DNA from: Dysidea avara | Taxonomy: Eukaryota; Porifera; Demospongiae; Dictyoceratida; Dysideidae | NCBI RefSeq assembly: GCF_963678975.1 | Contig: NC_089272.1 | Span: 8,290,408-8,354,407 of the forward strand | DNA length: 64,000 nt | Direction: 5' to 3' | Part shown: piece after piece, positions 21,441 through 33,359 of the stretch | Layout of the letters: each line of letters starts with the position of its first letter | Position numbering within the stretch: position 1 is the stretch's first letter | The notes under the pieces: generated by a model | Seen by the model: the letters and a program-made list of their open reading frames with translations, nothing else | Told to the model about the DNA's origin: nothing | Database searches by the model: none | Made by a program: the position numbers and the translations under genes

Positions 21441-24400
21441 GGCTTTTACAATTAAGTGTGTGTAACCTAGTGAGAAAGTGCACACCGAGTCAAAATGCTA
21501 CATACCATGTGTCAAACTATGCAAATTTTGTTATGCCTAGGGATTATCTATACACTCGCTCTCTCTGGCTGAAAAGAAGGTCATGGCTATTGATACCAAT
21601 TAATTTTTAAAAACTTAGACAAAAGCATCATAGCAAAAAAAAGCTGGCCTCTAGTCCATAGCCACCAAGGTAACACTGGCAGCATCGTCCCTTTTCTCTT
21701 TTCTCCCTACAAATAAATCAAGAAGAAAGCTTATTTTAAAAAAAAAAACAATAAGGAACCTATACACCCAATGAAAAAGGACATCAAGATTGAGCCAGAC
21801 CGCAACTATAACACTGAGATTTGTATGCAATCAAAATTATATCTTTCACTATTTAAATGAAGTGAGTTTAATGTGAGCTAGGGTTGGCCTGCCTTTGATG
21901 GGATGGGCTCCAAACCTTGAACTCATCAAAGAATTACTTTCATACAGTATAGTGTGTTGAGGCCAGTGTTGATAACTTGTGGTAACACTTATTCTGACAA
22001 CAACAATTGGTGCCAATAGCCACTGCATAAAATGAATACTTAGCCCATTCAATCACAATTATTATGTGCATATATTCTCTAGATTGTGATGGCCATAGTT
22101 TAGTTACTATGCCATGATGATAGTCCAGTACATGGTCCTCTAATACCTTTGGATGAATCCCGTGGGTGGGACCAAGACTCAAAATCCTTTACCAGTGTAC
22201 CAGTACCACTACAATTTACAGTGAAGATGTCCTCCATTATGAACACTGGCAAGGGAGTGTTTGCCAAAGAGTTTATACCCAAAAAGACTAAGTAGGTTTG
22301 GTCCCTACAAGAGAGAAGTGGCACAGAAAAAAAATGTAATTAATGAAACTTATTTCTAATAAGTTTCTGCTGTTAATAGATTAGGAGGGGTGCATGGTTC
22401 TGAGTCATCTACATTGATAGCAAGAATGAGGAACATCCTAGTTGGTTGAGATTTATCATATCCAACAATTAAGCGACTTCTAATAAAAAAATTTTATTGG
22501 CAAGATACATGCGTCTACACTGGAAGCAGGTTTTCAAGGCTCTAGCTGTTATGGAGCGTCAGATAACTTTTAAACCTTTCCCAGGTTCTAGCAGGAATGG
22601 CCAGCATGACATCTACTTTCACGTAAAATGTAACAGCTTAATACGGCCTTCTTCATGGTACAAAGTAGGGGGTTTAACATTACACATAGAACCATTGGCA
22701 ATGAAAATATTGGCTCACCCCAACAATCCAGGCGCGAACTTTTTAACGAATCCAGGTTATATCAGGCCAGATCTATCCTTTCTTGAATACTTCAGCTAGC
22801 TATACCGTTCGTGACGAACGTTTTACACGGTACAAATAATTTTATAAAAATCACCATCTCAATCCAATAGTCGCATACCCCGGCTGAGCACTGATTATTA
22901 GTGACGCGCGCGCTATATTGCGTGGGCGAGTCGCAATGGAGAACTATTCCGTTCTTGAATGTTTAATTCATCAACTTTTCAATGGTCAATAGTCCTTGTA
23001 CATCATGCTAATAACTTTTTTGATCACATGATACATCTTTGTATTTTGTACATGTAATCAAATAAATATTTTAAAAAATGGTCATTATAAAAATTTCAAG
23101 TTAGTTGTTTGCAGTTCTCCAACATATAAACCTGTGGAAAAAACAGTCACATTTAAATTGGTGAATTTAAAAAATCTTTATCACGCACACACTACACACA
23201 CACACACACACACACTACACACAAACACACAACACACACACTTCACTACATATTCACATAAAAATAAAACACTACAAGGTATGGTAATGGTTGTTTACAT
23301 TGGTTAATTTTGTGGTGCGCCACATATAGCAACAAGGGAAATGTGTATCTGTGATCAAGAATTTAATTTAGATTGTAATATCATAATTAGATGGTCACAC
23401 TATCTTTGTCAACTAGAGATGAACTGGCTTTTGGTAAAAAGCGAGGGGTAGCCAATGCCTTGGGAATCTTGTATGCTATGTGAGAAATCCAATCAGAAAC
23501 ACACAAATATATAAGAAACCAAATCCTAAATCCAAAATCATGTAAACTGTGAAATAATGGAGAAAGTGAGTTTAACAAAGTAGACATTGATCGATCATGA
23601 ATAACTAGAACAAGATGTAGATCAACAACTGTACAGGTAGTTACTAGTTAGCAATATCACTAAATGCTTTTAAAAATACATAAAGATTGGGAGTCTCGTA
23701 CACGCCATTTGGGTGCTTTGCGTGGGCATTGGCAACCCCTCTGGTACACCATTTCTGTGTTTTGCGCGGGTGTTGGCACCCCTCGGGAAAAATAAAATAA
23801 TGAAAGACTATACAGAAGCTGATCTGTACAGAAGATGAGCCCTGCACAGCTACGTGGGCTTCTTTTTACAAAGCATACACTCACCTTATTCGCACATTGC
23901 CCAATCGTCATCATGGACGCTTCCACCTCCCACCGTGCACTAAAGTAATAGAAACAAAATATAAGCATTAATATTATTATAGCATAACACAGCAGCACAA
24001 TATTACAGTATGATAAACAAACCAAAGTATTTATACAGAAAACTATGTCATAGACATTTAATCGTCTTTGAGCAAGGCCATTTTAACAAAGGCGCAAATT
24101 GGGCGTGGGCGGGAAATTCATTACATTCTTTTCGCCGTTTATAACTATCACTGGCAAGCTAATGCATATACAATATCAAAGAACGTATATATTTAAACAG
24201 TTGTATGATACTTATAGACTGTTTTTTCACTGTCAACCACTTCTTGTGCGTGGGCGGCCCACTGCCCCTCCCCTCCGCACCCTCCCACCCACCCACCCCC
24301 TATATGATATACGTGCTATACAGGTGAGCATATAAAAGTTGCTAAAATTAACAGGTTTTTGTAGAATCAGTTTTATTTTTTCTAATTGAACAAACAGTAC

Positions 24401-24461
24401 ATTTTCATACTGTAGCTGAATGACATTAAAATACATTGAATTGTCTGATATGTCAATTGTG
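21441..24461. other. Gene-poor stretch
   Basis: No gene could be supported. An open frame of about 100 codons at 22497-22799 has no recognisable motif. 23185-23245 is a CA-rich microsatellite. 23700-23790 holds two diverged repeats of a GC-richer unit (TTTGCGTGGGCATTGGCAAC and TTTGCGCGGGTGTTGGCACC). 24240-24300 is a C-rich low-complexity run. Confidence 0.5.
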
Positions 24462-24688
24462 CTAGGGCACAAACTACACCTGTCACATAACAAGTCATAT
24501 CTCAGTACTGAAATAGAATATTTTTATTCTGTAACTTTTAGTATAAAGACAATTAAATGTTTCAGATAGGCTAAAAATTACATGACCATAGCATGGTAGC
24601 ATTAAAAAGTTATGGGCAGTGAAAGTTTGAAAAAGTAGACAAATTTTATATGCCCACATGCCCTGTTTCTGTAGGCCTGGCACATGTA
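24462..24688. mobile_element. MITE, GTGACCGGATCTG family, copy 4 (5' eroded)
   Basis: The interior GCACAAACTACACC..GTCACATAAC..TCATATCTCAGTACTG matches copy 3, and the right end TGCCCTGTTTCTGTAGGCCTGGCACAT retains the terminal repeat. The left terminal repeat is largely lost. Confidence 0.65.
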
Positions 24689-24756
24689 TAGAACACAAAC
24701 TGGTACTACAAACTGGTACTACAAGCGTCCATGGATGCTTCTGTTAAATTGTTATG

Positions 24757-25182
24757 TAGGGACCCGCCGATTATGCTCATAATTTTACCTATTATGCTAT
24801 GCTGCACTGCTCAAAAATTTACCTATTATGCTTAAATTTATGCTCAATACTTACCCATTATGCTCAAATTATGCCCAATTATTTATGCCTCAGTTCACAT
24901 GCTCTGCTAATAATTTCCAATTTATGGATAATTAACGAGTGGCTGAAGCACCAACCTACTTGTCAAACTGCATATCACAGAAAAGATCGATATACTCTAA
25001 TAGAACAGTCAGCTATATGATTTTTCTATTAGAGTTACTGACAGTTCTATTAGAGTATATTGATCTTTCTGTGATAGCTATTTTGATAAGCAAATGTTCT
25101 ACCTATTATGCTAGCATTATGCTCAATGCTTTCAGACACCTATTATGCTCATAATTATGCCAGCATAATCGGCGGGTCCCTA
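24757..25182. mobile_element. hAT-like MITE with perfect TIRs and 8 bp TSD
   Basis: Ends TAGGGACCCGCCGATTATGC and GCATAATCGGCGGGTCCCTA are exact 20 bp inverted repeats, flanked by TTGTTATG at 24749-24756 and 25183-25190. The interior has many ATTATGCTCA-type words and one inverted pair of the TACTCTAATAGAACAGTCA motif (24985-25012 and 25040-25068). 426 bp, non-coding. Confidence 0.92.
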
Positions 25183-25599
25183 TTGTTATGCCCTGACAAA
25201 TATCTCTAGGTGGTGCTTTTTAATTAGCAGCCTAACTAATTATTCAATGCAACTATAAAGTAAACACTCAGCAAATGGTGTATCTTGTCCCCAATTATGT
25301 GTTCTTTTAAATTTATGTATGTTAGAGTGAATGTTATACTTAATTTAAATAAATTTGCTATAGCCACCTTTAGAAAACTCGAGAAGGGTAGAGACTGCAT
25401 TTTGTTCTGCAAGTTAAAGTACACTTTACTATAGTTAATGTATGTATATCCATATTCAGTTACCTGAACTCAACTACATGTAACAGCTCATTTTTGTCAT
25501 GTAATTTACTGTTAAACTCCTTTGCAAAACACTCACATGTACGTGCTTACTAGTTGATGTATTTCAATAGTGCACTGTCCCTTATAGCGCAAAACTACA

Positions 25600-26420
25600 C
25601 TTGCATCAGTTTTCTAATTTTGATCTTCACTTGAAGTACAGTCAAGCTTGTCATGATGCCAATCCACAAGTGTTCAAGTGTGGAAAATGTGGAGAAGTGT
25701 TTACTACACTGCATGGTCAACCTTCAACGACATAATTATCAGGAGACATGAAGAAAATGGACTTTACACATTTATCTCTCAAGAGATCTCTCCTTCTGTA
25801 TCAAAAGCTCCAACAGACATTATGGCCTACCAGTGTCAATATTACAATAAAGTTTTCTTAGACACTTACAAGCTAAAATGCCACATGCTAATTCATACAG
25901 GAGAAAGCCTTATCCTTGTACATATTGTAGTAAATTACAATCTCTGCATGGCAACCTTCAAATTCATATCAGAATTCAAACCCCCTACCAATGTCAATAC
26001 TGTAGCTGCAGATTTTCCGACAGTGGTAAGCTTAAACTTCACCTGCTAATTCATAAGGAGAGAAACCTTATCAGTGTAAATACAAATTTAGATATGATAA
26101 CTCTCTTCATTATCATCAACAACTTCATACAGGTGAGAAGCCTTACCAGTCAGTGTCAATATTTCCAAGACACCTCCACTATGAATTCTGCACTAAACAA
26201 TCATTTAAGATGCATACTGGTGACACTTACAAGTGCCAGTATTGCGGATAGTGCAATCTGCTAATTTATAATATCACTTGAAAGCTCATGCAAAAACCTT
26301 GTAAATACTGCCAGAAAGCATTTTACAAGTCTACAGAATTAAAACATTACTTAAAGGTTCATATAGGAATGAAATTCCACATGTATCAATACCGCAATTA
26401 TCAAGTCAACTATAAAAAAG
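25600..26420 (+). pseudogene. Broken C2H2 zinc-finger array
   Basis: Zinc-finger-like modules run in the plus strand across shifting frames: FKCGKCGEVF (near 25670), YQCQYYNKVF..KCHMLIHTGE (25828-25908), KPYPCTYCSKL..LQIHIRI (25905-25970), YQCQYCSCRFSDSGKLKLHL (25987-26046), YQCKYKFRYDNSLHYHQQLH then TGEKPYQ (26070-26150), and CKYCQKAFYKSTELKHYLKV (26300-26362). The TGEKP linkers and C-x2-C..H-x3-5-H spacing identify the C2H2 class, which usually binds DNA in the nucleus. At least two frameshifts (near 25905 and 26065), in-frame stops near 26250-26280 and lost cysteines show that it no longer encodes an intact protein. Introns cannot explain shifts that fall inside linkers. Confidence 0.8.
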
Positions 26421-26479
26421 CATTGATGAATTTTAAATACAAGCAAATCAATGTACCATGCAGTATTGACAGACAATAG

Positions 26480-28570
26480 TATATGTGCATCTAAACACAA
26501 AGTAACACACCCACATCACTGCGCTAGATATGTGGTTACGTAGCTGTAAAGATTTAATCACAAACACAGTTCAATATTACAGGAATGCACATAGCTAGCA
26601 ACATTCGTAAGTTGGTTATTACACATACACAGAATATTTGAGTACATTACTTCATTAATAATTAAGTATACATGTAGCTAGTTGGATTACACTGGTGATT
26701 TGTTTGTAGCTATTAATTGTTACTAGTACAATAGCATTGGGTACATGGCTACCAGATCTTGAAAGCTGATTAAAACTATTCTTTTCAATGTGACTAGAGA
26801 AAATATAACAGCCATGAAAATCTGGTCTGACTAAAGAATTTTCAGCAGCCCTTTTCTGTTACCACCCGAATGCATACATACACACATATTAATTATACGT
26901 TTATATAATTAAACATATATTAATTCACTAACCCATACATAAAATTGCCAGTCATATAATCCAAAGAGATATCCAGTGATGTCATTATCCTTGATACTAT
27001 GGAGACCTCAGAAACATTTCGGTAGAATTCAGTGAGAAACTGTGTATTGCCACAGGGCAGAGGCTGCCAGTTTTCTTTTAATTACAAATGATGACTGAGT
27101 AAAACTGTTCTTTTCTAGTACACTATACAAGTCAGTCATATACCTTCACACTCAGATTCCACCGAATGAGAACACTTTCTTTAAAATATGTACTTTAATT
27201 ATTTATTCTCTCATTTAATTAATTTCCCAACTAAAAAAGGTCTGACAGTGATTCAGACATGGAAGTACTAAATGATGGCCTGGATGACACCACCAGCAAG
27301 CAAACGACTCTGGGAGGAGTCTAATGCAGATTGGGGATTTCCACTGGGGGGATGAGGCCATCAGACTTACTGATGTTGTTAACAAAAGTATGATATTGAA
27401 ATGTCCCAATGTAAAATGATTGGGCACTTGTCAATAATGGTTGCATAATTTTCTGCATGGTAATGAAGTAATGCTAGTGTAAATTTAAGTTTGTCTACAT
27501 AGATCTCATGAAAACTGACATACTCTTATAGAACAATCTGTAACTTTTATAAAGCAGTCAGGCAAATGCCTGACGTGGCTGCAGTATAGCACTAAGGTTG
27601 CTTAGTCAGTATTTTCCATAGGGAATACAAGTGCTGTCCATCGTATTTATTGTAAACGGTTACTATACATTATCCTCTAACAGTATTATGAAAAGCTGAG
27701 CCATAAATATTATGTGTACACTGTATAAGCATAGCATAATAAAAGTAAAATAATGAAATGTCTAAAAGAGAGAGACAGAGATGAAAAATTCTTGCTTGAT
27801 GCCCAAAGGCAATAATTGCAACAAAAATTTTATCATCATGACTGTATGTGTACAGGTAGTAGAACATTCCAGGCATTTAGCACAAGATTGCAAAATGCAA
27901 CCACATAATTATGTGCAGTGAAATATGTTGATTTATCTTTTAAGGCAGTAAATGCACAACAGCATGATTGCTGTACGTGTTGTTGATGTTGCCATATTAT
28001 TTTAAGTACTTATATTGCTGATAATGAGAACTGTACAATATGTTTTTACAGTAAGAACTACATCTATCCTGCATGTATTACATAGCACATTAAATAATGA
28101 ACAATTACAGACTGTATACCGAAACCTTTATTTCTAATCCACACCAGTACACTCATAGTCATAGTAAATAACTACAATACACATGGCTACAAATGTGATA
28201 ATGTGCTAGCTAAAGTAAGTTTCTTCAACCTTACCATCATTACTGGCTAAGAAATCATTTATTGGCAGCCTATAGCATAGGATATATTATTATCATAACT
28301 GTTGATGTGCTAACTGATGCTCATGCCCGGCGGCCCACCTTGTTTCATTGTAAATATTACTCTTGTATGATAGATTAAGTCGCTTAGCAACACAATTGTG
28401 CCACCATGTTTTCATCTCCCCATACACTAGCCTGCTTAAAAGCTACAGAAACAAAAGAATACAGATAGCTGGTAGTTAGCTAATGGCATGCAAGACAGTG
28501 TAGAGCTACTTGACAAAGAAACTGTTGAGACAAAAAAATAGTACACCAAGGAAAAACATCAACTGGTGTG
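26480..28570. other. Gene-poor stretch
   Basis: No gene or clear repeat family supported. A short acidic open frame at about 27240-27322 (SDSDSDMEVLNDGLDD) is too short to call. One ATACTCTTATAGAACAATC motif lies at 27519-27541. Confidence 0.45.
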
Positions 28571-28579
28571 TTTTTATAA

Positions 28580-30508
28580 CAGGTCCGTAACCAGGGGGGT
28601 TCGAGTGGTTCGTACGAACCCCCTCCAGGATTACCAATTCTTTTAAGTTTCAGCAAGCTGGCGTATACATGGGCGCCTGAAAAGTGGAGAGGGGCTATAT
28701 GTAGGGCACTGAAGGCTACTGTGAGGTGCTAACTAAAGTGGAGCTAAGCCCCACCTCTACACAACTAAGATCTGGGTGGAGATGAAAATTCGTTAAATAG
28801 ATCGGTATACTCTAATAGAACAGTCACTAAAATACTCTAATACAACAGTCGCACAAATGCTGTAACAAAACAGTCACTCAAACATTCTAATCATTCATGG
28901 TTAAAGCTTTCAAACAATTAAGACCAAGCTGAACCTCTTCTATAATGTGCTTATCTGAACACTGTGCTATACCTATTTTTCAGATATGCAATCATGGCTA
29001 AAATCATCAGATTAGCTACTATCATTAGTAAAGTGTAGACAACCCAAATTATTAATTTGTGGCTCCTTAATGAATTGTACTGATGTAGCTGAAGAGGTCT
29101 GTGTTTTACATAGCTGCTAGACAACAAATAGTAGCAATAGTTCATAATATATATACTAAGGAGAGTATCCTACTCTCATATACCCCTGTAGAAAGGCGTA
29201 TCATGAAGTTATGACGTAACACTTCTGAGTTCGCCCGTTTTTCTTTGTATAATTAATGATGTCATTAGTTTAACATGGTATCGATTGAACGCGTGCCTAC
29301 CAACCAAATTAGCTCTAAGCGTTTCTCGCCCAACTACAATCGTTCCTTCATGGGTTAAGACCGCTTCGTAGGCGTTTCTTACTAGGCCATTCGCGAATAT
29401 GGCTATCCTGAGCGTCGCAAGTGTGAAACGGTGCTAACGATTCTTGCGCTTTTACGGCTTCACGTACGTCACAAACCACAACATCTTGTCGTTACAACTT
29501 CACGATACGCCTTTCTACAGGGGTATATGAGAGTAGGATACTCTCCTTAGTATATATATATTATGAACTCTTGATAGAAGTCACTGCTTAGTAGCTATAG
29601 CTACCTGATAAATGCTTGTGTGCATGTAATGCTCTTGATGTTCAGTTAAATGTTTAGTTAGTGGGATAGTGCTGGCCGGCTAACTATATAGCAAGGAGTT
29701 CACAATAAAAACTATCTGCATGACTATATTTGCAATGTCCTAGCTTGTGCAGGGGTGTATATGGGCAGGCATGCATGCATGGGGTTCTGGAAACTCCCCT
29801 AGCTCTGAAATTCATGCTAAAATAGCTGTAAAAATATTGATAAAAGACTAACCATACAATAAGAAATCATGAATCAATGTAAGTTTGAAGTATTTTCAGT
29901 GGTGGGGATATGCCCAAAGACCCCTGCACTTATGATATGGGAATCACTACCAAATATGTGAACCACCTTGGAAAAATGCCTTGCGTATTTGGCTATATAT
30001 ACTTGAATGTGCACTGTAAATCTACTAAATCTACTTAATTAGTCTCTGACCTAAAAAAACACAACATTGTACGGCCAAGACGTCACATGTGACCTAGATA
30101 GCTTATGTCACTTAAGTGTGACAAGGAAAAATAGCTATCGATTGAGTAGAGTAATACTGAGCATAACACTAGTTGTACTGATAAGTAGATAGTAAATGGA
30201 TAACTTCACGTGTTGATTATTTCAATGTATAGAAGAAATGTATCTAGTTAAAGCTACTAAAATTAACCCAAGCATGTGCAGTTGCTGCACATACTGAAGT
30301 TGAGATTAACTTCAGTATATATATGTCAGATTTGAAGGGATTATAGTCAGAATTATATACTTACAGCTGATCTTTGGAGTCATTACTTTGTCTATCAATT
30401 TTAGACCATTTAGGAGAAGTCAAATATAAAGCCCCCAGACCCCCGCTGATGTAAATGTCTACCGTGTCAAAGTTGAACCCCCTTTGACAAATCCTGGTTA
30501 CGGACCTG
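28580..30508. mobile_element. 1.9 kb terminal-inverted-repeat element
   Basis: The left end CAGGTCCGTAACCAGGGGGG and the right end CCTGGTTACGGACCTG are inverted repeats (16 bp exact, continuing as GGGTTC/GAACCCC). TATAA lies just outside on both sides (28575-28579 and 30509-30513), a likely 5 bp target-site duplication. No transposase frame is visible. Inside are several ACTCTAATAGAACAGTC motifs (28799-28880) and a nested foldback at 29140-29578. Confidence 0.75.
29140..29578. mobile_element. Nested foldback MITE
   Basis: TACTAAGGAGAGTATCCTAC..CTGTAGAAAGGCGTATC at 29153-29203 is mirrored by GATACGCCTTTCTACAG..GTAGGATACTCTCCTTAGTA at 29503-29552, and AT-rich GTTCATAATATAT extends the palindrome. 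Arms are about 65 bp around a GC-richer core of about 300 bp. Confidence 0.85.
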
Positions 30509-30514
30509 TATAAA

Positions 30515-30757
30515 ATGTTACTGGATTTGTGAAAAGGGTCTTCCACACACATCCAATTCTATGAATTTAAAAGACCATAACTAAGTACTTTAGTAACGCA
30601 TTAATGTGAAACTTTACCCAGCTACTAAACTATGCTGGTGCTCACTACTGATCAAATTGCAGGTCAATAGCATATTCCAATCTGAAGTTATGAGTCGTCA
30701 AAGTTGGTAAATTGGATGTGTGTGGAAGACCCCTTTTCGCAAATCTGATCACAAATG
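30515..30757. mobile_element. MITE, GTGACCGGATCTG family, copy 5
   Basis: TGTTACTGGATTTGTGAAAA on the left and the complement of TTGTGATCAGATTTGCGAAA on the right. The sub-terminal GGTCTTCCACACACATCCAA is mirrored by TTGGATGTGTGTGGAAGACC. It directly abuts the 1.9 kb element. Confidence 0.8.
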
Positions 30758-31709
30758 TGTTTTGAGTAAATTGAACCCCTAATTAAAATTGGCACAAATA
30801 CCAGGCATTATATCCCTACCAAAAGTTTAATTGATTATTTTAATTTTACACTGGTTGCTGGAATGCATTATGTAGAATTTAGACCTTTTTCAATGCACTG
30901 TGTTTTGCTTCTGTTCGCTTTCCTATAAGGATATTAATTTTCAGGAAATCAAAACTTAAACAATTATAATTATACCAAAGACTACATAATTATGAAAGAA
31001 TAAAATGCAATTAGTGTGTAAATATTGTACTATCCGTGGGAAGATCAAAGTGCCACTGCATACTGTATTTCCATACAGAACCAATTAGCTACATAACTGT
31101 AGTCTATGAGTCATATATACAGAATAATACAGTACAGTTATGTGGAAAATTTATGTACTGTAAGGATTGTTATGAAAACAACCCCACTCAAACAGCATCA
31201 TTGATCACATGCGTGGCATTCTAAATCACTAAACTTGCCAGACTAATCCTACCTGACTAGAAATGGATAACATGAACACTTACTGATAGTCGAATTGCCA
31301 AAAGTTGAGCAACAACCCCACACAGACAGCACAGTGGATCACATGCATGACTGATACTGAAACGCTAAAACTAGTTAAACTATAATCCTACCAGTTTGTT
31401 CTACAACTACAAATAGATTATATGGCAACTTACTGATAGCCTGATCACCAAAGATCGAAGTGATTCAGGTACTCAAGAAAACCACTCTGAGCAAGACAAT
31501 TATATAACACTTAAAGCATCGCCTATGTTAGCTTGTTTTTAATGTGCTACTGCAGGTATTTTACTGGGCTACGACGTTACCAATAGTGATCTCTTGTTTA
31601 ACCAATATGATAACTACAAAGCCAAGGCCACCACTAAACAGAAATTATTAAACTATGTCAGTGTGTAACTATCCTATACAATATTAATACTTTGCTGGTT
31701 CCTTTTCAG

Positions 31710-31795
31710 ATCACCATTAGATACAAAGCTTCACAGGGACCAACATATGGCCGCAGTATTCTTCTTACACCACTGTTCGAAGATGACTCAACAAG
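31710..31795 (+). CDS. Possible orphan exon
   Basis: An open segment of 28 codons plus two bases is bounded by a good acceptor (TGGTTCCTTTTCAG) and a good donor (AAG/GTATGT), and encodes ITIRYKASQGPTYGRSILLT then PLFEDDST. Codon-like composition and splice signals make it exon-like, but no protein family is recognised and no partner exon was found within several kb. Confidence 0.25.
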
Positions 31796-32724
31796 GTATG
31801 TTCACAATTCCCTGAATTTGTGGGAGTATATCAGTGTACAGGTTTATGAGTTATCATTGTCTACTCTATCCGAATGTGTCATGGTGCCAGAGATGATACA
31901 TTGTGTATCTACTTGTGCTAAATGTGTTTCTGCATGTATACATGTAACGTACAGTAATTCAAAACTATACCTTTTTGTATCATATTTCAGGTGAAGCCAT
32001 ATTCAATTCTGTTGGATGTTGTGTGTGCATGCATGGTACAATGCAATAGTTCCCAGTAACATTCTATGGATAAAATGGAAGCTACTGGGTGTAGGTGTTT
32101 GTTACCATCACCACAGTGGTAATAACCAGGTCAAAATGTATGATGTTTGTGTTGTTACAATAGGTTCTGTAAAACTATAAATGCAAAACTACAGCAAATA
32201 TTGGCTAAATTTGTTCTTGTCATAACAAATAATCTCTTCAACTATTACAGTATTTGGTCCATGTAGTGTGTATCTATATTTTCTCTGTATCACTTACACA
32301 ATTCAAAATTAATCCACAGACTTAAGGTTCCAGATCAATGCTTTTATTCTATTGCTGCTGTCAGTAGGTCCATAGCTTACACTGCTTTCAAGTTACAATC
32401 TATATCTATAAAGATGAAAAGCTATCCGTCTGTCTGTCTGGCTGCATTCCTTTGGCATTCAACAATTTTCTTGCCAGCTGATGATGCACATATTGAAACA
32501 TGGTTTGTGCCAAACAAAGCGCTCATTCTTTAAGAATCATCTTACTTTTAAATGAAGGTCCTAACTACTACTGTTTGTCATTTGCAGTGTGTTAAATGCA
32601 AGGGTCCGGGTGTAGAACAAAACTTGCTCGAATTGTCCTATGAAAACCACAAATAAATACATATTCCATTCAACTTAAGCATGCAAACACTTTTTAGAGA
32701 CACTGTAACCACAATTGCAAGTTA

Positions 32725-32805
32725 ATGTAGTCGATGTGGTAGAGCGTGAAGGTTGAAACTGGTATATAGAGTGCAAGATCAAATCCCAGCTGTATTACGG
32801 ATTTT
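32725..32805 (+). mobile_element. tRNA-derived SINE head, tentative
   Basis: TGTGGTAGAGCGTGAAGG resembles a Pol III A box and AAGATCAAATCCCAGC a B box about 40 bp downstream, followed by a T-rich stretch. The order and spacing fit a tRNA-like promoter; it does not fold as a clean tRNA. Confidence 0.4.
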
Positions 32806-33359
32806 TTTTGGTTTTTTACCTTTTGCCAAAACTTTTGGTTGCAACTTTATTATCCTTCAACAACTTGATAACCGTATGTGTTTTTTTCATGCTAGTTTTT
32901 CTCACTACCTTTCATGTCGTACCTTTATTCTCTCACTCGGTAGCTGTTTCAACATTGTTTTTTCTGCTTTTCTCCTTACCACATTATTAACCCTAATAGG
33001 GCAAGTAATACTTAGTCTAGAACCATGCACACTGTTTACACCTGTGTGGTAAACATATAAGCATACAAATATTACTACAGTTGTCTTAGCTTAGCTACAG
33101 CAATTCTGAAGGTTCAGGAGTACCTGCATGCTTCCCATCATTTTGGAACTCAACAGGATGTACCAACTTTCAACTATATACCAACTTTCACTACTCAGGT
33201 TTCTTTATACATGCTTTTTTATATATTTAAGAACCTAACAGCGATACACTTCAGATAATAAAATTAATGTACATTGTAATTATGAAGCAATAGTTAAAAC
33301 GCACAGCACAAGTTCATAATAGGATATAATATGTTGTGTCAGTCACATCATCCAGCCCT

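Larger units (their letters stand above)
30758..33330. other. Gene-poor stretch with one possible exon and a SINE-like head
   Basis: No complete gene. A splice-bounded open segment is listed separately (31710-31795). 31000-31480 has a loose repeat of ACTTACTGATAG..CATGCGTG. 32400-32860 looks like a dispersed repeat (TCTGTCTGTCTGGCTGCATT followed by a tRNA-like head). Confidence 0.45.

Noticed and set aside
22497-22799. 100-codon open frame
   Set aside because: No domain, no splice sites, no homologue recognised; treated as chance.
27215-27427. Minus-strand open frame and plus-strand acidic stretch
   Set aside because: Too short and without recognisable features on either strand.
28604-28630. 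tRNA T-arm-like GGTTCGTACGAACCCCC
   Set aside because: It is part of the terminal inverted repeat of the 1.9 kb element.
31036-31224. Cysteine-containing open frame (CGKFMYCKDC)
   Set aside because: Considered as a zinc-binding fragment, but there is no further Cys/His pattern and it lies in a loosely repeated region.
32725-32805. Genuine tRNA gene
   Set aside because: Pol III boxes are recognisable but the acceptor and anticodon stems do not pair; more likely a SINE head.
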